From positions 1-60,666 of the forward strand of contig JAQMWT010000236.1 of assembly GCA_029834535.1 (NCBI GenBank): a stretch of DNA of 60,666 nucleotides. The letters are read 5' to 3'. The stretch's first letter is position 1. Each line of letters opens with the position of its first letter. The notes below the pieces were generated by a model, which had not been told where the DNA came from, did no database searches, and saw nothing but the letters and a program-made list of their open reading frames with translations. This stretch comes from Chrysophaeum taylorii (Eukaryota; Sar; Pelagophyceae; Pelagomonadales; Pelagomonadaceae). The position numbers and the translations under genes are program-made. Below are positions 38,239 to 48,893 of the stretch, in pieces.

Positions 38239-39396
38239 CTAGGGGGGTTGTGGCGCAGCACTCCTGTCGTCGTCCTCCTCGTCGTCCTCGTGTTCTCCAG
38301 CGTCGTCGTCGTCGTCGATCGGAATGTTCTCCTCCTTCTTCTTCTTCCTCTTCTTCTTCTTTTTGTTTTTCCGCTTGTTCTTCTCGCTGTCGGTGGTCGC
38401 AGCGTCGTGGGCAGCCGTGATCATTTCGAGCTTTCGGCGCGCATCCTGGAGTTTATTATCGTCCTGGCCCTCGAGCGAGATGGCCTTCTCCAAATCGGCG
38501 ATGGCGTCTCTTGGACGGCCGAGATTTTCGTAGGCAGCAGCTCGTCGCACCAGAGCCTTAAAGGAGACGGGCTCGCCGACGTCGGCGTCGATGGCTAGGG
38601 CTGCGGCGCAGTCGGCGACGACGCGCGCGTGGTCGCCGAGGCGCTCGTAGGCCGCGGCGCGGTTCCGGAGGAGCGCGGCACAGCGGATGTCGGCGGCGGC
38701 CGAGTACTCGTCGATCGCGGCGGTAAAATCGCCGGAACGAAACTTGGCGTCGCCGGCGGCTTTTCGGTCCCGCGCGCGCTCGATGTCGGCGCGCTCGGGG
38801 CCCTCGCAGGTATCGAGCGCTTTGACGAAGTCGCCGCGCGCGACCAGGGCCTCGCGGCGCTTGGAGGCATCGTCGCGCGCGAGGCGCTCGCGCCGGTCGG
38901 CCTCAGTCGCGCGGAGCTCGTCGAAGTTCGGAAAATAGGCGGAAAACTCGGGATGCCGCTTGTTCCAGGCGACACTCTCCCCCGCGAGGCGGCGACGCTC
39001 GGCGTCGCTCGCCTCGACGGCCCCCGTCGTCAGCTCGTCCCCCAGCATGAACGAGAGCACGCCCTTGAGAATCGTCGACACCTGGAGCGCCGGGTTCCAG
39101 GACTCGGGGTGAAAATCGCTGATCGACAGGCAGATCTTCGTGTTTGTCGCGAACCGCCCGCTCGGGGTCACTACTGTGATCGACGGCGGCATCATCGGAT
39201 ACTCGGACGGAAACTTGAGCCGGCCCCAGTACCACCCGCCCCGGTACACCGTGTCGTCGGGGGGCGCCACCAAGAACGACCACACCAGGATGTTCGACTC
39301 CTTGTGACTCGCCCAGATAAATTCTGGACGATCTTTTTCGATCATGACCACCTCCTTCCGGAGCCGCCGGGCAGCTTTGCTGGTAGACGACGCCAT
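38239..39396 (-). CDS. UBE2J-like ubiquitin-conjugating enzyme fused to TPR repeats
   Basis: Residues about 8-155 are an E2 core of the Ubc6/UBE2J class: the PSEYPMMPPSITVVTPSGRF loop and TKICLSISDFHPESWNP, with catalytic Cys89 and the SxSDFHP(E/D)xWNP signature specific to this class. Ubc6-type enzymes normally end in an ER membrane anchor and act in ER-associated degradation. Here there is no hydrophobic anchor. About residues 210-320 instead form a TPR array (KAAGDAKFRSGDFTAAIDEY, CAALLRNRAAAYERLGDHAR, KALVRRAAAYENLGRPRDAI). A Lys-rich then Asp/Glu-rich tail follows. TPRs could bind a chaperone C-terminus or a membrane receptor in place of the anchor. The architecture is seen directly; the partner is inference. 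Confidence 0.85.
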   Translation of the reverse strand: MASSTSKAARRLRKEVVMIEKDRPEFIWASHKESNILVWSFLVAPPDDTVYRGGWYWGRLKFPSEYPMMPPSITVVTPSGRFATNTKICLSISDFHPESWNPALQVSTILKGVLSFMLGDELTTGAVEASDAERRRLAGESVAWNKRHPEFSAYFPNFDELRATEADRRERLARDDASKRREALVARGDFVKALDTCEGPERADIERARDRKAAGDAKFRSGDFTAAIDEYSAAADIRCAALLRNRAAAYERLGDHARVVADCAAALAIDADVGEPVSFKALVRRAAAYENLGRPRDAIADLEKAISLEGQDDNKLQDARRKLEMITAAHDAATTDSEKNKRKNKKKKKRKKKKEENIPIDDDDDAGEHEDDEEDDDRSAAPQPP

Positions 39397-40394
39397 TTTG
39401 ATCTGTTGTCGCAGTACAAGCAGATTCGACCATAAACCCCTCTACTTGGGTCTGCGGGTTTTTTGGGTCGATTTTCCGAGGATGACTCCGGGCGAGCCTG
39501 TGTGCCACGCACACACACGGCGACGAGGATGACGAGTCCAATTTCGGCGCCCTACGTGCCGCTATAGCGGTCGGAAGCGACTCAAGTCGGACCGCAGAGC
39601 GACCTCGATACGCTAGGGGACTGTTCGTTGTCCTCTCGCCACGCTTTTCGCGTGCCGACGTCATCACCAGAGTCATGCATATAGCTAGTCAGCGACGTTA
39701 TCCTCCTCCTCCAGAGTCAGAGCGGATAGAATTGACGCGTCGATCGCGTGATGGCAGGAGTGTTTGCGTTTGAGACGCGCAGCCTCTCTATGTCGCTCGA
39801 TTTTGGCGTGTTCGAACTCGGCGGTGCCCACGTCCTCGGAGCGGTAGAGACGAGTTTGTGCTCGCGGGCGACAAGAGAGAACCGCACGAGCCGGAGAGGC
39901 GGAAGGTTTTGGGGGCCAATGCTGTCGAAGACGCGCTCACGTTGTCGGCGCGCCATCTCACTTTCTGACGTCCTCGACCTCAGGAAGAAAATAAATTGTC
40001 CGAGTTCCAGAAAGAAGCCTTGGTGCTGCTTGCCAATCTTGATCGTCTGGAGAGCCAGAGACTGGAACCACTTGACGCCGCCGCGCTCAGACAGGAAGAG
40101 CGTTTCAAAGAGCGCTTGATTGTCGGATCGATCACGAGGTCGACATCGTTGTCGCCGTCGTCGTCGTCGTAAACGTCGGGATCTGGGACGTTGATCGCTC
40201 CTTGGCGAAGCTTGTCATGCCTGTCACAGGAGTTGTAAAACCCGTGGAGCCACGCGCTTCGTTCGTGGAGGCCATCAACAGTTGCAGGAGTGTCCAGAAC
40301 CACTTCCAGTACATGCGCAGCCGACCTGTTATCACGCTCTTCGCCTCCACGCGCAACCAAGCGGCACAGGCGAAAATCAAGCGACACCGCAAAC
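39397..40394. other. Upstream region of the E2 gene and decayed coding fragments
   Basis: No intact gene. From about 39.83 to 40.14 kb, plus-strand texture that looks coding runs in pieces (DEFVLAGDKREPHEPERRKV, then after a stop KLSEFQKEALVLLANLDRLE). An acceptor-like CCTCAG stands between them at 39.98 kb. I do not recognise the source. It may be a broken gene or transposon passenger. Confidence 0.3.
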
Positions 40395-40480
40395 CCTCTT
40401 TAACTAAACTAACTTCGGACCTCTCCCGGGCATGGGAGCCAGGCTGGGCCGGTAGTAGCCGGTCCAGGATCACAGAGCAA
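40395..40480 (-). repeat. LINE-family 3' end fragment, minus orientation
   Basis: A short AACTAAACTAACTT tail is followed, on the minus strand reading back, by codons for ILDRLLPAQPGSHARERSEV. This is nearly identical to the C-terminal peptide of the LINE at 51.6 kb and similar to that at 11.8 kb. Confidence 0.7.
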
Positions 40481-41102
40481 AAAATTCACACAGTTGGGGT
40501 AGAAGCTTGGGAAGAAACCGCAAACCCTCTTTACCCGCATACTTTACTCCCTAACCCTCAAGCTTTTCCCTTACCACTTGATTTTTTCCCTTACCACCTT
40601 ACATATAGGGCCGGGGCGGCACAGGGCTCTGGTTGAAAAAAAAAAAAAAGTTAGAGAGGGGAGGGGGGGGTTAAGAGCGCTGCTGGTGACTACGACGAGC
40701 TCGTTTAGCTCCCCTGCAACTCTTGCGGCATACGGCGTGGCGCAGATGATAACTATCGCGTTCGTCCTCGCTCCTCGCACAGGGCCGCGAGGGCATCACG
40801 TTGGGCATCTCGGGTGGCCTCCTGAGCAGCAAGCCGTTCGCCCGTCGAAGGCTGCGGCGCCGAGGGCTTGAACCACTTGACCCTGGCATACTTGTATTCG
40901 AACTGGTCGAGGAAGGCGTCGAGCTTCTTCGAGCCGATCTCGACGTAGTTGACCGGCCGCTACAGCTGCTCACCGCCGTTCAGCTGATTCTTGAACTTCA
41001 TGACAAGCCGATTCTTTTAATTCTCGCGGGCGTACTTTTGCTTCTCGCTCGCTCCTCGCGCCCTCCTCGTGTATCTGGCAGCTGTCACCACTAACTAATA
41101 AA

Positions 41103-41603
41103 CTAAAGGCCGGCCCAATGCATGGGGCGTCGACTATTTACTCCCAGCACCGTGGCGCGTGCAATCAGAGTCGCCGGGCGGTCAGAGGGCACGTAGATGG
41201 TCTGTCGCCAGTTGCCACGGTCTTGAGCGAGGGAGTCCCATATCCTCGTGCTTATGTAAAATATTCGGAGTGCCTTGATGAGACTCGGCCGTACGTGAAC
41301 TATCTTCGCCTCGTTTTTGAGACCGCGGACATTCGGACTCACTGTCCACTTCGTCGTCAACTTCCTTCCACGCCCCCCGGCCATACCTCGTCCCGCTGCG
41401 AACGTTCCGGAAGCCAACCGGCCCGTACGGGAGGCGAACAGGTGCCAACCTACGCCGGGAGGACCGATGCCCTCGCAAGGGAGGCGAACAGGTGCCAACC
41501 TAGCCGGGAGGACCGATTCCTTCACAAGGAGCGGGTTCAGAAGGCACCGTCCTCCATCTCGAAAAGCATGGCGCTGCAAGAGACTTAAAGGTTGAGTGTA
41601 CAA
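41103..41603 (-). repeat. LINE-family C-terminal fragment with internal duplication, minus orientation
   Basis: Minus-strand translation gives GPPGVGWHLFASRTGRLASG and GRGMAGGRGRK, the block shared with 10.0 and 11.9 kb. It continues to KALRIFYISTRIWDSLAQDR and GNWRQ, which parallels KALRKCDIPINSWHDLTQDR in the 51.5-kb LINE. A roughly 50-bp segment containing GGCGAACAGGTGCCAACCTA is duplicated in tandem at about 41435-41520. The stretch 40481-41102 between the repeat fragments, and 41604-41973, hold no gene I can support. Confidence 0.6.
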
Positions 41604-41973
41604 TCAGGGTAAGGGTCAAGAGCGCGTCATTTATCATCTTTTTTGGCATCGCGTGCGGCGAGTCGCGAACGACAAGGTTCCCAAAACCGAGTTCTCTAGA
41701 CGAAAGGGCCCACAGGTAGCCCGTAAGGAAAGGGGCAAATGAATCCAATCTTCTAGAGATCCCGTGCCGCGCTTCGTGCCCCTTGGCGGCGCCGAGTCCG
41801 TGTTCTGTTTCGGAACGTGCTGACTCAGTAACAAAATCCTTCTTTAAACTTCTCAGAACTTCTCTTAATTTCAACGGTCAAAATGTCTCCCTAGTAAGTA
41901 GAATTTACTCCTTACCACTGAACTCACCAACAACTCGCCCTGCAGTATAAAATTCCACCCTCACAATCCACAC

Positions 41974-44900
41974 TCACAAGGTGGCGAGGGCCTTCAAAGT
42001 GGCCCGGCGGATGGGCTTGGTGAGGGGCTTGGCGTAGAGCGCGTCGACGGTGCTGCTGAGGCGAAATTTGAGGTTTTCCTCGTTCTCGGCGAGGAGGGCC
42101 GCAACGAGGCGCCAGAGGCAGGCGCCAAGGTAGTGGTCATCGCGGATGAGGTCGTCGATCGCGCCGAAGGCGATCTTGTGTAGGACGCAGTCGCTCTGCG
42201 CGACGAAGACGCCGGCGCTGCGGACCCGCGTGGCGAGTTCTTCGATGCCGATGAAGCTCCCGGGGCCGAGCTCGGCGAGTCGAAACGCGAGGGCCCAAGG
42301 GTTGCGACGTCTGCGGAAGGTCGGGGAGGCGAGCTTGGAGAGGTGGCCGCCCGTAGTCTGCTTAGGGTCGTGCTTGACCGCGATGCGGCCGGTCGAGACG
42401 ATGTAGAGGGCGTCGACGACGGGGTCGACGGGCTCGCCGGCGCGCGCGCGGGACATGAGGGCGTGTCCGCTCGGGAGCCGCGCGAGCTTCGCGCGCGAGG
42501 CGAGCGCGACCTCGAGGCACGAGAGGACCTCGGGGCCGTCGGGTGCGGCCATCAGCATCGTACGCGCGAGGCCGAACCGGAGGGCCTCCCTAAAGTTGAA
42601 GGTGTCTGTCCGCGACAGGACCGTCGCGGCGGCAGCTCGCGGCTCGCCTTGCCGCGGCCGCCGCCGCTGCTGGTGCTGCTGGTGCTGCTGCTGCTGCTCG
42701 GGGAGGTCGTGGGTCATCAGGAGGCCCGCGACCTTGCTCGTCGTCTCCGAATCGCCGTCGGCGCGCGGGGGAATCCTCGTCGTGGACGTAGACATCGTCG
42801 TCGTCTCGGCGGAGCGCCTCGCGTGCACGGGAGCCGCGTAGAGGGACGAGTGGCGCGCGCGGGTGCGGCGGATGCCAAGGAGAAGGCGGTCTTCGCAGGA
42901 TTCGACGGCGCGGTCGAGGTCGGGAGCGAGGGAAACGAGGCGCGTCGCGGCGGCGCCCCGGCGGCGGAGCGCGTCGCGGAGGGGCTCGGGGCAGGCGGCG
43001 AGGTAGCAGGCGGGGCCGTCGCGGTCGAGGTCGCGCGGCTGGTGGGTCGCGGCGACCTTGGCGCCGACCTCGAGTACAGCGTCGATCGCGCTCGCGTCGG
43101 CGCCGAGGCAAAGGCAGCAGTCGATCGCCACGAAGACGCCGCCGCCCCGGCTCGACGCCGTCGAGGCTTCGTCTTCCTCGAGCAAAGCCGCGACAAAGTT
43201 GATAACCTTGCGGCCGTTCCCAAAGAAGAGGTACCCCTGTAGCACGACGACGGCGATGCGGTCGCCGGTCGCGTCGAGCGTGTCGCGGTCGACGGCGTCG
43301 CGCGCGCGATTGCTTCGGAACGTCTGGGCGGTCGCGACGTACTTGACGACGGGCGCGTAGTAGTTGGCCCAGGCGAAGAGCGCGACGCTCGCGACCGCGC
43401 CCGCCGAGACGCCCACGGCGAAGCCGCGCGCCAAGCTTAGCGAGACGATGCCGACGATCACGCCGACCTCGGCGGGCTGGAGGTACCGCGCCGGGATCGC
43501 GACCCAGCTGTGGAGGATGAAGAGTCCCTGCGAGGTGACGAGGCCCGCGTACACGAATCGGGGGATCGCGACGCGCCACGTCATCAGGAAGGACGCGGGA
43601 AAGGCCGACGCCGCGACCGCGAGAACGAGCATCACAATCCCCGGAAGTTTGGACGACCGCGGCGCGCCGACCGCCTTGGTCAGCACGCTGAGCGACACCT
43701 GCTGCGCGAGGATGGCGGGGAGGCCCGCTACGCACGCGATCGCGTTCGCGAGCCCGACCAGCACCATCTCGCGGCGCGTCGACCCCATCGTGGTGGCGGC
43801 GGCGGTGGTGGTGGTTGTTGTCGTCGCCGCATCGTGCGTCGCGTCCTCCGAGAGAGTCCGCGCGCGGCGCGTTGCGCGCGCGTGCTCTTCGCGCAGCGCC
43901 TCGTTCGTGAGTTCGCCCTGCGACGGCATCTCGGCGTCGTCGGACGCGGGTCGTCGGTGTTGGTTGGTGTCCTTGGTGGTGGTGGTGGTCGACGTGGCCC
44001 TGACGGCGCGGCGGAGCGCGGCGTCGAGGACGGGCGCCTTGAGGACGGCGAGGACGATCATCGCGAGGGCGGGCTCGATCGCGAGGGAGACGGCCGAGAG
44101 GGCGTCCCTGGTGCGGTGGCGGCGGCCTCCGGTAGTGGTGGTGGTGGAAAAAAACGTGCGGCGCAGCACGCGGTACAAGGGCGGGAGGCCCTGGAAGGCC
44201 TCGGAGCCGAGGGCCGGCGCGGGAAAGAACCAGGCGTCCCCGCGGCACGCGAAAGTCGCGACCGCCGTAGGCGCGAAGACGCACGCCGCGAACCGGAGCG
44301 CGGTCGAGTTGCAGACACTCTGGACGGCGACGTCGAGGGCCGCGACAGTCACCGAGAGGCCCAGCGCGAGGACGCGGTGGCCCCAGGTCGCGGTCGGCGG
44401 CGCCCCGAGGCGTGCGGCCGATTTTACGAGACCTGCGCCGATCGACGCGAGGAGGCCGCCGACGACGGGAAACGGAAGGAACTCCGCAAACCGGAGGAGG
44501 CCGTACCGCGAAAGTCCGAGCACGGCGACACCCGTCACCAAGGCGCCCACGGTCGACACCAACATGAACACGCACATGGCGGCCTCGGCGTCCTCGTTGG
44601 CGTCCGCGTACGCTCGGCCGACCGACTCGGCGATTTGCGCGAGCATCGGCGCTACCGCAAGATCCGGTCCTATGGGCATCGGGTACCAGAGCCGCGTCAG
44701 CGCGAGGTAGGGCGATCCGATGACCACGTAGCTCAGCATACCGAGGCGCGCCAGCTCGGAGGTCATCCTCGCGTCCATCCACGGACACGGCGCCGACACC
44801 GACGACGCGAACGTGCACACGAACACCGTTGCGAAGAAAAAACCCGTCACCCCACCGCACACGTCGACCACTTTTTCGCGCCGGGACCGCAGCACGCCCA

Positions 44901-45114
44901 TCGCCCACCGCGCCACGCGCGGCGGTGTCGGGGTCGCTTGCAACAACGGCGCGCGTTCGCTAGCACGGCCCTCCTCTTGCAACGCCGGCGCCGCCGTTCC
45001 TGCGGCAACTGGCGCCGCCTCGAACATGCTCCGTAGCGCCGCTGCAGGGGGGGGCTTCGCCGGCGGCTCCACGTCCTCTGGTGGAGGTTCGAACATCGCG
45101 CGAAGAGACGCCAT
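41974..45114 (-). CDS. SulP-type anion transporter with STAS and cyclic-nucleotide-binding-like domain
   Basis: The 1046-residue protein (start at 45114, MASLRAMFEPPPEDVEPP; the frame is also open upstream to 45273) has a tandem LRxMFExxP repeat at its N-terminus. About a dozen hydrophobic segments between residues 75 and 650 match SLC26/SulP transporters (PFPVVGGLLASIGAGLVKSA, then GLANAIACVAGLPAILAQQV). A STAS-like domain follows (IAVVVLQGYLFFGNGRKVIN, then VFVAIDCCLCLGADASAIDA). A C-terminal cNMP-like beta-roll comes last (DALYIVSTGRIAVKHDP, then RLAELGPGSFIGIEELATRV). This layout resembles fungal YGR125W-type and bacterial SulP-cNMP proteins, where vacuolar or plasma-membrane anion transport is regulated by the C-terminal domains. 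His/Thr, Gln and Arg low-complexity insertions lie in loops. Ligand is unknown (sulfate, bicarbonate or nitrate). Confidence 0.82.
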   Translation of the reverse strand: MASLRAMFEPPPEDVEPPAKPPPAAALRSMFEAAPVAAGTAAPALQEEGRASERAPLLQATPTPPRVARWAMGVLRSRREKVVDVCGGVTGFFFATVFVCTFASSVSAPCPWMDARMTSELARLGMLSYVVIGSPYLALTRLWYPMPIGPDLAVAPMLAQIAESVGRAYADANEDAEAAMCVFMLVSTVGALVTGVAVLGLSRYGLLRFAEFLPFPVVGGLLASIGAGLVKSAARLGAPPTATWGHRVLALGLSVTVAALDVAVQSVCNSTALRFAACVFAPTAVATFACRGDAWFFPAPALGSEAFQGLPPLYRVLRRTFFSTTTTTGGRRHRTRDALSAVSLAIEPALAMIVLAVLKAPVLDAALRRAVRATSTTTTTKDTNQHRRPASDDAEMPSQGELTNEALREEHARATRRARTLSEDATHDAATTTTTTTAAATTMGSTRREMVLVGLANAIACVAGLPAILAQQVSLSVLTKAVGAPRSSKLPGIVMLVLAVAASAFPASFLMTWRVAIPRFVYAGLVTSQGLFILHSWVAIPARYLQPAEVGVIVGIVSLSLARGFAVGVSAGAVASVALFAWANYYAPVVKYVATAQTFRSNRARDAVDRDTLDATGDRIAVVVLQGYLFFGNGRKVINFVAALLEEDEASTASSRGGGVFVAIDCCLCLGADASAIDAVLEVGAKVAATHQPRDLDRDGPACYLAACPEPLRDALRRRGAAATRLVSLAPDLDRAVESCEDRLLLGIRRTRARHSSLYAAPVHARRSAETTTMSTSTTRIPPRADGDSETTSKVAGLLMTHDLPEQQQQHQQHQQRRRPRQGEPRAAAATVLSRTDTFNFREALRFGLARTMLMAAPDGPEVLSCLEVALASRAKLARLPSGHALMSRARAGEPVDPVVDALYIVSTGRIAVKHDPKQTTGGHLSKLASPTFRRRRNPWALAFRLAELGPGSFIGIEELATRVRSAGVFVAQSDCVLHKIAFGAIDDLIRDDHYLGACLWRLVAALLAENEENLKFRLSSTVDALYAKPLTKPIRRATLKALATL

Positions 45115-45660
45115 GCTTGCGTGGCGTCTTCTTATAATTACCCTATCCAAATAACGACCGACCGAGGGTTTTAAAGGGTCGACGACAAGTCGACCGCTCT
45201 TGGGGGGGGGTGGGAAAGGGGGCCATACCATAAATACTAGGTAAAACCCGTTTTTTCCCGGCCGGTTATTCACTTTTCTCCAGTTAATGATATGTGTGTG
45301 TGTGTGTTATAATTTGAATAAAATCCACCGTTGGTAAAATAAACTAGTTTTACATCTTACAAGCCTCAGAGTTACTGTCATTGGCCGAGCCGTTCCAACT
45401 TCTGATGTGCTTCGCTCCTTTCACGTGCCTCCTGCAGCCCTCTCTTCGAAAATGATCGCTTCGCTGGATGGGGAGGCACCAGCCTGTCCCAGTGACACGC
45501 CACTGACACACCACGCACGCGCCACGCACGCGCCACGTCGCCTATCCTGACACTAGGTCACATGCCACGTTCACTTCATACACATATGACACTCATGCGT
45601 TAAGAACTACCGTCATTGGCCGCGCCGATCTAACCTGGTTTGATCCAAAAAAAATAATAA
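45115..45660. other. Upstream region of the SulP gene
   Basis: AT-rich with a short TG run near 45295-45308 and a CACGCACGCGCCACG-type repeat near 45505-45540. No gene seen. Confidence 0.5.
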
Positions 45661-46500
45661 TAAGGGTAAGTTTGGTTTTTGTTGGATCTTTCGATACAAA
45701 TCTTCGCAGGCAGTTGGTTGGGTTGGATTATCATTTTCGCGCGACGCGTCTCCTGGTTGGTTTGGTTTGATTCATTTCTTAGCCGACGTGCGCTTTTTTT
45801 GTTGGTTTGGTTTGATTTATTCTCTTCACCGACGCTCGCCTATTTTTCTTTGTATATATTATTTTGTCTCTTCGCCGACGCATTCCTGAACCGAACCTGG
45901 ACGAGACAGCTTGAGCTGCGCGCCGGGCGGAGTTTGAAGGACCTGTTCGACTAGAAGTGGCTGACCCAGGACATGTACGACGCTGCTGTCGAGGAAATCC
46001 TAAAGAAATCTGCTGCAGAGCCTGCGCCGCCGCAAGCGCCAGCACCAGCAACGGCAACGGCACCAGCGACGACAACGGCGGCGGCGGCTCCGACTGCAGC
46101 CGTTGCACCGTTTACAACGAAGCGACATGAAAAACCGTCATTGAATTGAATCTGTCTTTCTTGGTCCCAGGGCGGGTGCTAGAGCGCCGGCTGTCGCCAA
46201 GCCGCCGTACGAATGGGCGGAGAGCAACTCAGATCGTGTTCATCATCGCCATGCCAAGATTTTTAGCCACAATGACGCACGTCTCTCTGAAGGAACGGCG
46301 CACGTGTCTTGAGGGCCCCGGAAGACGACGCGACCGAGAACGCTGGATGTTGGTTTTGGTTGGTTTTACGGTTGGTTTGGTTGGATTGGTTGGATTGCCC
46401 AGGTTGATTGCGTTCGTCTGGTTAGTTGGGTTTGATTTTCTAGGGTTTAAAAATTCCGCTTGGTTGTTTAGGTTTGATTTTCTAGGATTGTAATTTTTCG
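45661..46500. repeat. TTGGTTGG-rich tandem repeats with an embedded decayed ORF
   Basis: Units of about 45-60 bp ending in GTTGGTTTGGTTTGATT and beginning CCGACG recur at about 45.74-45.88 kb. Related GGTTGG/TTTGATTTTCTAGG units recur at 46.35-46.49 kb. Between them (about 45.88-46.15 kb), plus-strand codons read RTWTRQLELRAGRSLKDLFD, an in-frame TAG, then KWLTQDMYDAAVEEILKKSA and an Ala/Pro/Thr-rich tail. This looks like a dead gene of unknown origin. Confidence 0.5.
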
Positions 46501-46722
46501 GGGCGTTGGAACGGCCATCTAGAAAAACACGTATAATAATAACTAGGGGGAGGCAACACTTCAATTAGGGGACCTTGCTCTTATTACGAAGAAGAGTGTG
46601 GATAGATTCTTCTTCGTCGTCGCATGAACACTGCACTACCTGCGGAGGCGCGGTAAGGTGGGGCCCTGACTGAGGCCGCAGGACCACACCAACCTCCCAA
46701 GGTCATAAGAATCCTGTTCTGC

Positions 46723-48468
46723 ATGGCGTTTTCGTCTTCTTCGCCATGGTGCGGCGTTGAGAGCGGGATGTGTTGCGAGTCCGAGGAGAGGGGCGACGAT
46801 ACGTCGCCCCCCCGCGAGCTCAAGACCCCAGGGCGCGGCGTTCGTCGTTCAATGGATACCCACAGCGACGACCGCAAGCGGCGGCGGCGGCGCCGAAGCG
46901 GCGGCGAAGGCAGCGAACTCAAGGAGGGCGCGGACGAAACCTTGGAGGCGAGGCTGTCGCGAGTCGCGCGCGACGTCGCCGACCTCAAGCGGCTCCTGCG
47001 GCGCCACCACTGGCTCGACCTCCGGAAGAAGCCGAGTCTCGGCGACCCCGACGGCGCGCCCCCCGCGCGACCCGCGATCGAGGCGGAGGAAGAGCCGCAA
47101 AAGAAGCTACTCGAGTGGCGAGCCGACTACCGCGAATGGCTCAGACTCCCCCAGGACCCTGGCGCGATCACCGTCGAAGACATCGAGAAAGATTTTTTAC
47201 AGGGCGTCGTCGACGCGATCGACGAGCCCTCTCTCTACCTCCTCGCCGCGACCCCGGACACCTTCGCCTGGTTCGCGGTCGGCGAAGGCCGCTGCTGCGC
47301 CGGCTGGCGCTTGATGAGCACCCGCACCCTCATCATCACATTCCTCGTCGCTCTCCTCACCTTCCTCACCTTCTTCCTGCCACTCGCGATGCTTGCCAAC
47401 TTCTACAAGCGAAACCTCGACTGGTCCGATTTCAGCGTCGACGTCGACGAGACGAACGCGTTCAAGCGGACGAGACACCGCGTCTACCTCCAGTGGGTCA
47501 GCGCGGCGCTCCTCTCCTACGTCCTGTACTCGTCGCTCAGCGTGCTACAGCAGATCAAGGTCTTTAGATTCTTTTTGCTCGGGGACCTCCCCGGCCAGCT
47601 CGCCGCAAAGCGCGAGAAACAACAGCAGCAGCCGCAGCCCCCCGAGAAAGAACAACAGAACCAAACTATCAGCATGTTGGTGTCGAGGACCAAGGTCGTC
47701 CTGCGAGATCTAGTGCTGGGCACGGACAAAAAACTCGCTCGCCCCTTCCTCGTCCTTGGCGTCGTCTCCAAGATCTCCTCGCTTCTGTGCCTCTTCCAGC
47801 TCACGTACTTGATATTCCGGACGGGCTTCACCGCCGTCGAGATGATTTTGAACTCGGTCGCCCTCCAGTTCCTCCTGGATGTGGACCGCATCCTCACGGC
47901 CTCCCTCAAGAATACCATCGTGATGCGCCGGTATTACGCCAACGCCATTGCCTACCTCCGCGCCGAGGCCGAACTCGTCGTCGCGACTCCCGACCTCGTC
48001 AGGAGCATGACCGAGCCCGTGCTCTTCAACTTCCCCGAACTCGTCCGCAATGCCCTCACCAACCAAGTTGCCGAACGACTTATCGCAAGGTATCCGCGGA
48101 CCTTTTCCTGGCTTCGCACGCACGCGAGATACGTACCAAACCCCGATGCGCACCTCTTCGACCGTCACGGCGACCCCGTCGAACCCGCCGAGTGGCAACG
48201 CGTCCAGCAGTTCCGCCGCTGCTGCCGCTCCGAGCTCGGCCACCGAATGCTCAGCCGATTCATCTTCGTCTATGGCGGCCTCATCGTTCTCCTCCAGATC
48301 GGCGGCAACCTAATATGCAGCCATAGCTTCATATGTCGCCCTTTCGAGAACCGCGGCGGCGGCGGCGGCGGCGACAACGTTGTTGTTGAAAATGAGCCCA
48401 CCATAGCTCCGGTGATGATGAGCCCCAACAACACACCGACCGCACCCGTCGTCGACACCTTGACCTAA
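46723..48468 (+). CDS. Multi-pass membrane protein, unknown; relative of the 48.9-50.5 kb gene
   Basis: The 581-residue product (an alternative start is Met44, MDTHSDDRKRRRR) has an Arg-rich and helical cytoplasmic N-terminus (LEARLSRVARDVADLKRLLR). Five or six membrane helices follow, including TRTLIITFLVALLTFLTFFL, YLQWVSAALLSYVLYSSLSV and SKISSLLCLFQLTYLIFRTG. A conserved-looking segment is VEMILNSVALQFLLDVDRIL, and the last helix is MLSRFIFVYGGLIVLLQIGG. Gln- and Gly-rich insertions come from simple repeats. The segment resembling N-S/T-x-A-x-x-x-x-x-D-V-D also occurs in the neighbour that converges on it (NTLATLLIIDVDN), so the two are probably an old duplicate pair. Function unknown; an ion channel or transporter role would be a guess. 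Confidence 0.65.
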   Translation: MAFSSSSPWCGVESGMCCESEERGDDTSPPRELKTPGRGVRRSMDTHSDDRKRRRRRRSGGEGSELKEGADETLEARLSRVARDVADLKRLLRRHHWLDLRKKPSLGDPDGAPPARPAIEAEEEPQKKLLEWRADYREWLRLPQDPGAITVEDIEKDFLQGVVDAIDEPSLYLLAATPDTFAWFAVGEGRCCAGWRLMSTRTLIITFLVALLTFLTFFLPLAMLANFYKRNLDWSDFSVDVDETNAFKRTRHRVYLQWVSAALLSYVLYSSLSVLQQIKVFRFFLLGDLPGQLAAKREKQQQQPQPPEKEQQNQTISMLVSRTKVVLRDLVLGTDKKLARPFLVLGVVSKISSLLCLFQLTYLIFRTGFTAVEMILNSVALQFLLDVDRILTASLKNTIVMRRYYANAIAYLRAEAELVVATPDLVRSMTEPVLFNFPELVRNALTNQVAERLIARYPRTFSWLRTHARYVPNPDAHLFDRHGDPVEPAEWQRVQQFRRCCRSELGHRMLSRFIFVYGGLIVLLQIGGNLICSHSFICRPFENRGGGGGGDNVVVENEPTIAPVMMSPNNTPTAPVVDTLT

Positions 48469-48657
48469 TGGTGGAGACAACAGCGCTACGCCTTAACCGG
48501 TGGTCCACCCCCCGCAACGGAGAGGGAACCGCATTTTATTGTCCGCCCTATCACTGACCTATAACGCGACGACAACTTGTAAAAATAGGCGAATGGAAGG
48601 GGGTGTCACTGCAAAGAGACCTGTTTGTTGTCTCGAGATTTGTCGGCTTCAAGGGGT

Positions 48658-48690
<33 letters not shown>

Positions 48691-48893
48691 GAAGAGTCCT
48701 CTTGTCTTGAGATTGGTCGGCTTCTCTCTCGAGTTACTAGATGTGGATCTCCTAGGTGGGCTGAAGTCGTGTCTGGCGAGCGCGATCGTTCTTGGGGCTC
48801 ACAAACCAAAAAAAAAAAAAAACCGTGCGCAAAACCAAACATCGCCATATGAATGCGAGGATCCCTCGTGAAGAGGATGAACTCGTCGATAGT
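48469..48893. other. Intergenic between convergent membrane-protein genes
   Basis: Contains a (CTG)n run at about 48663-48692 and an A-run near 48808-48822. No gene seen. Confidence 0.6.
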
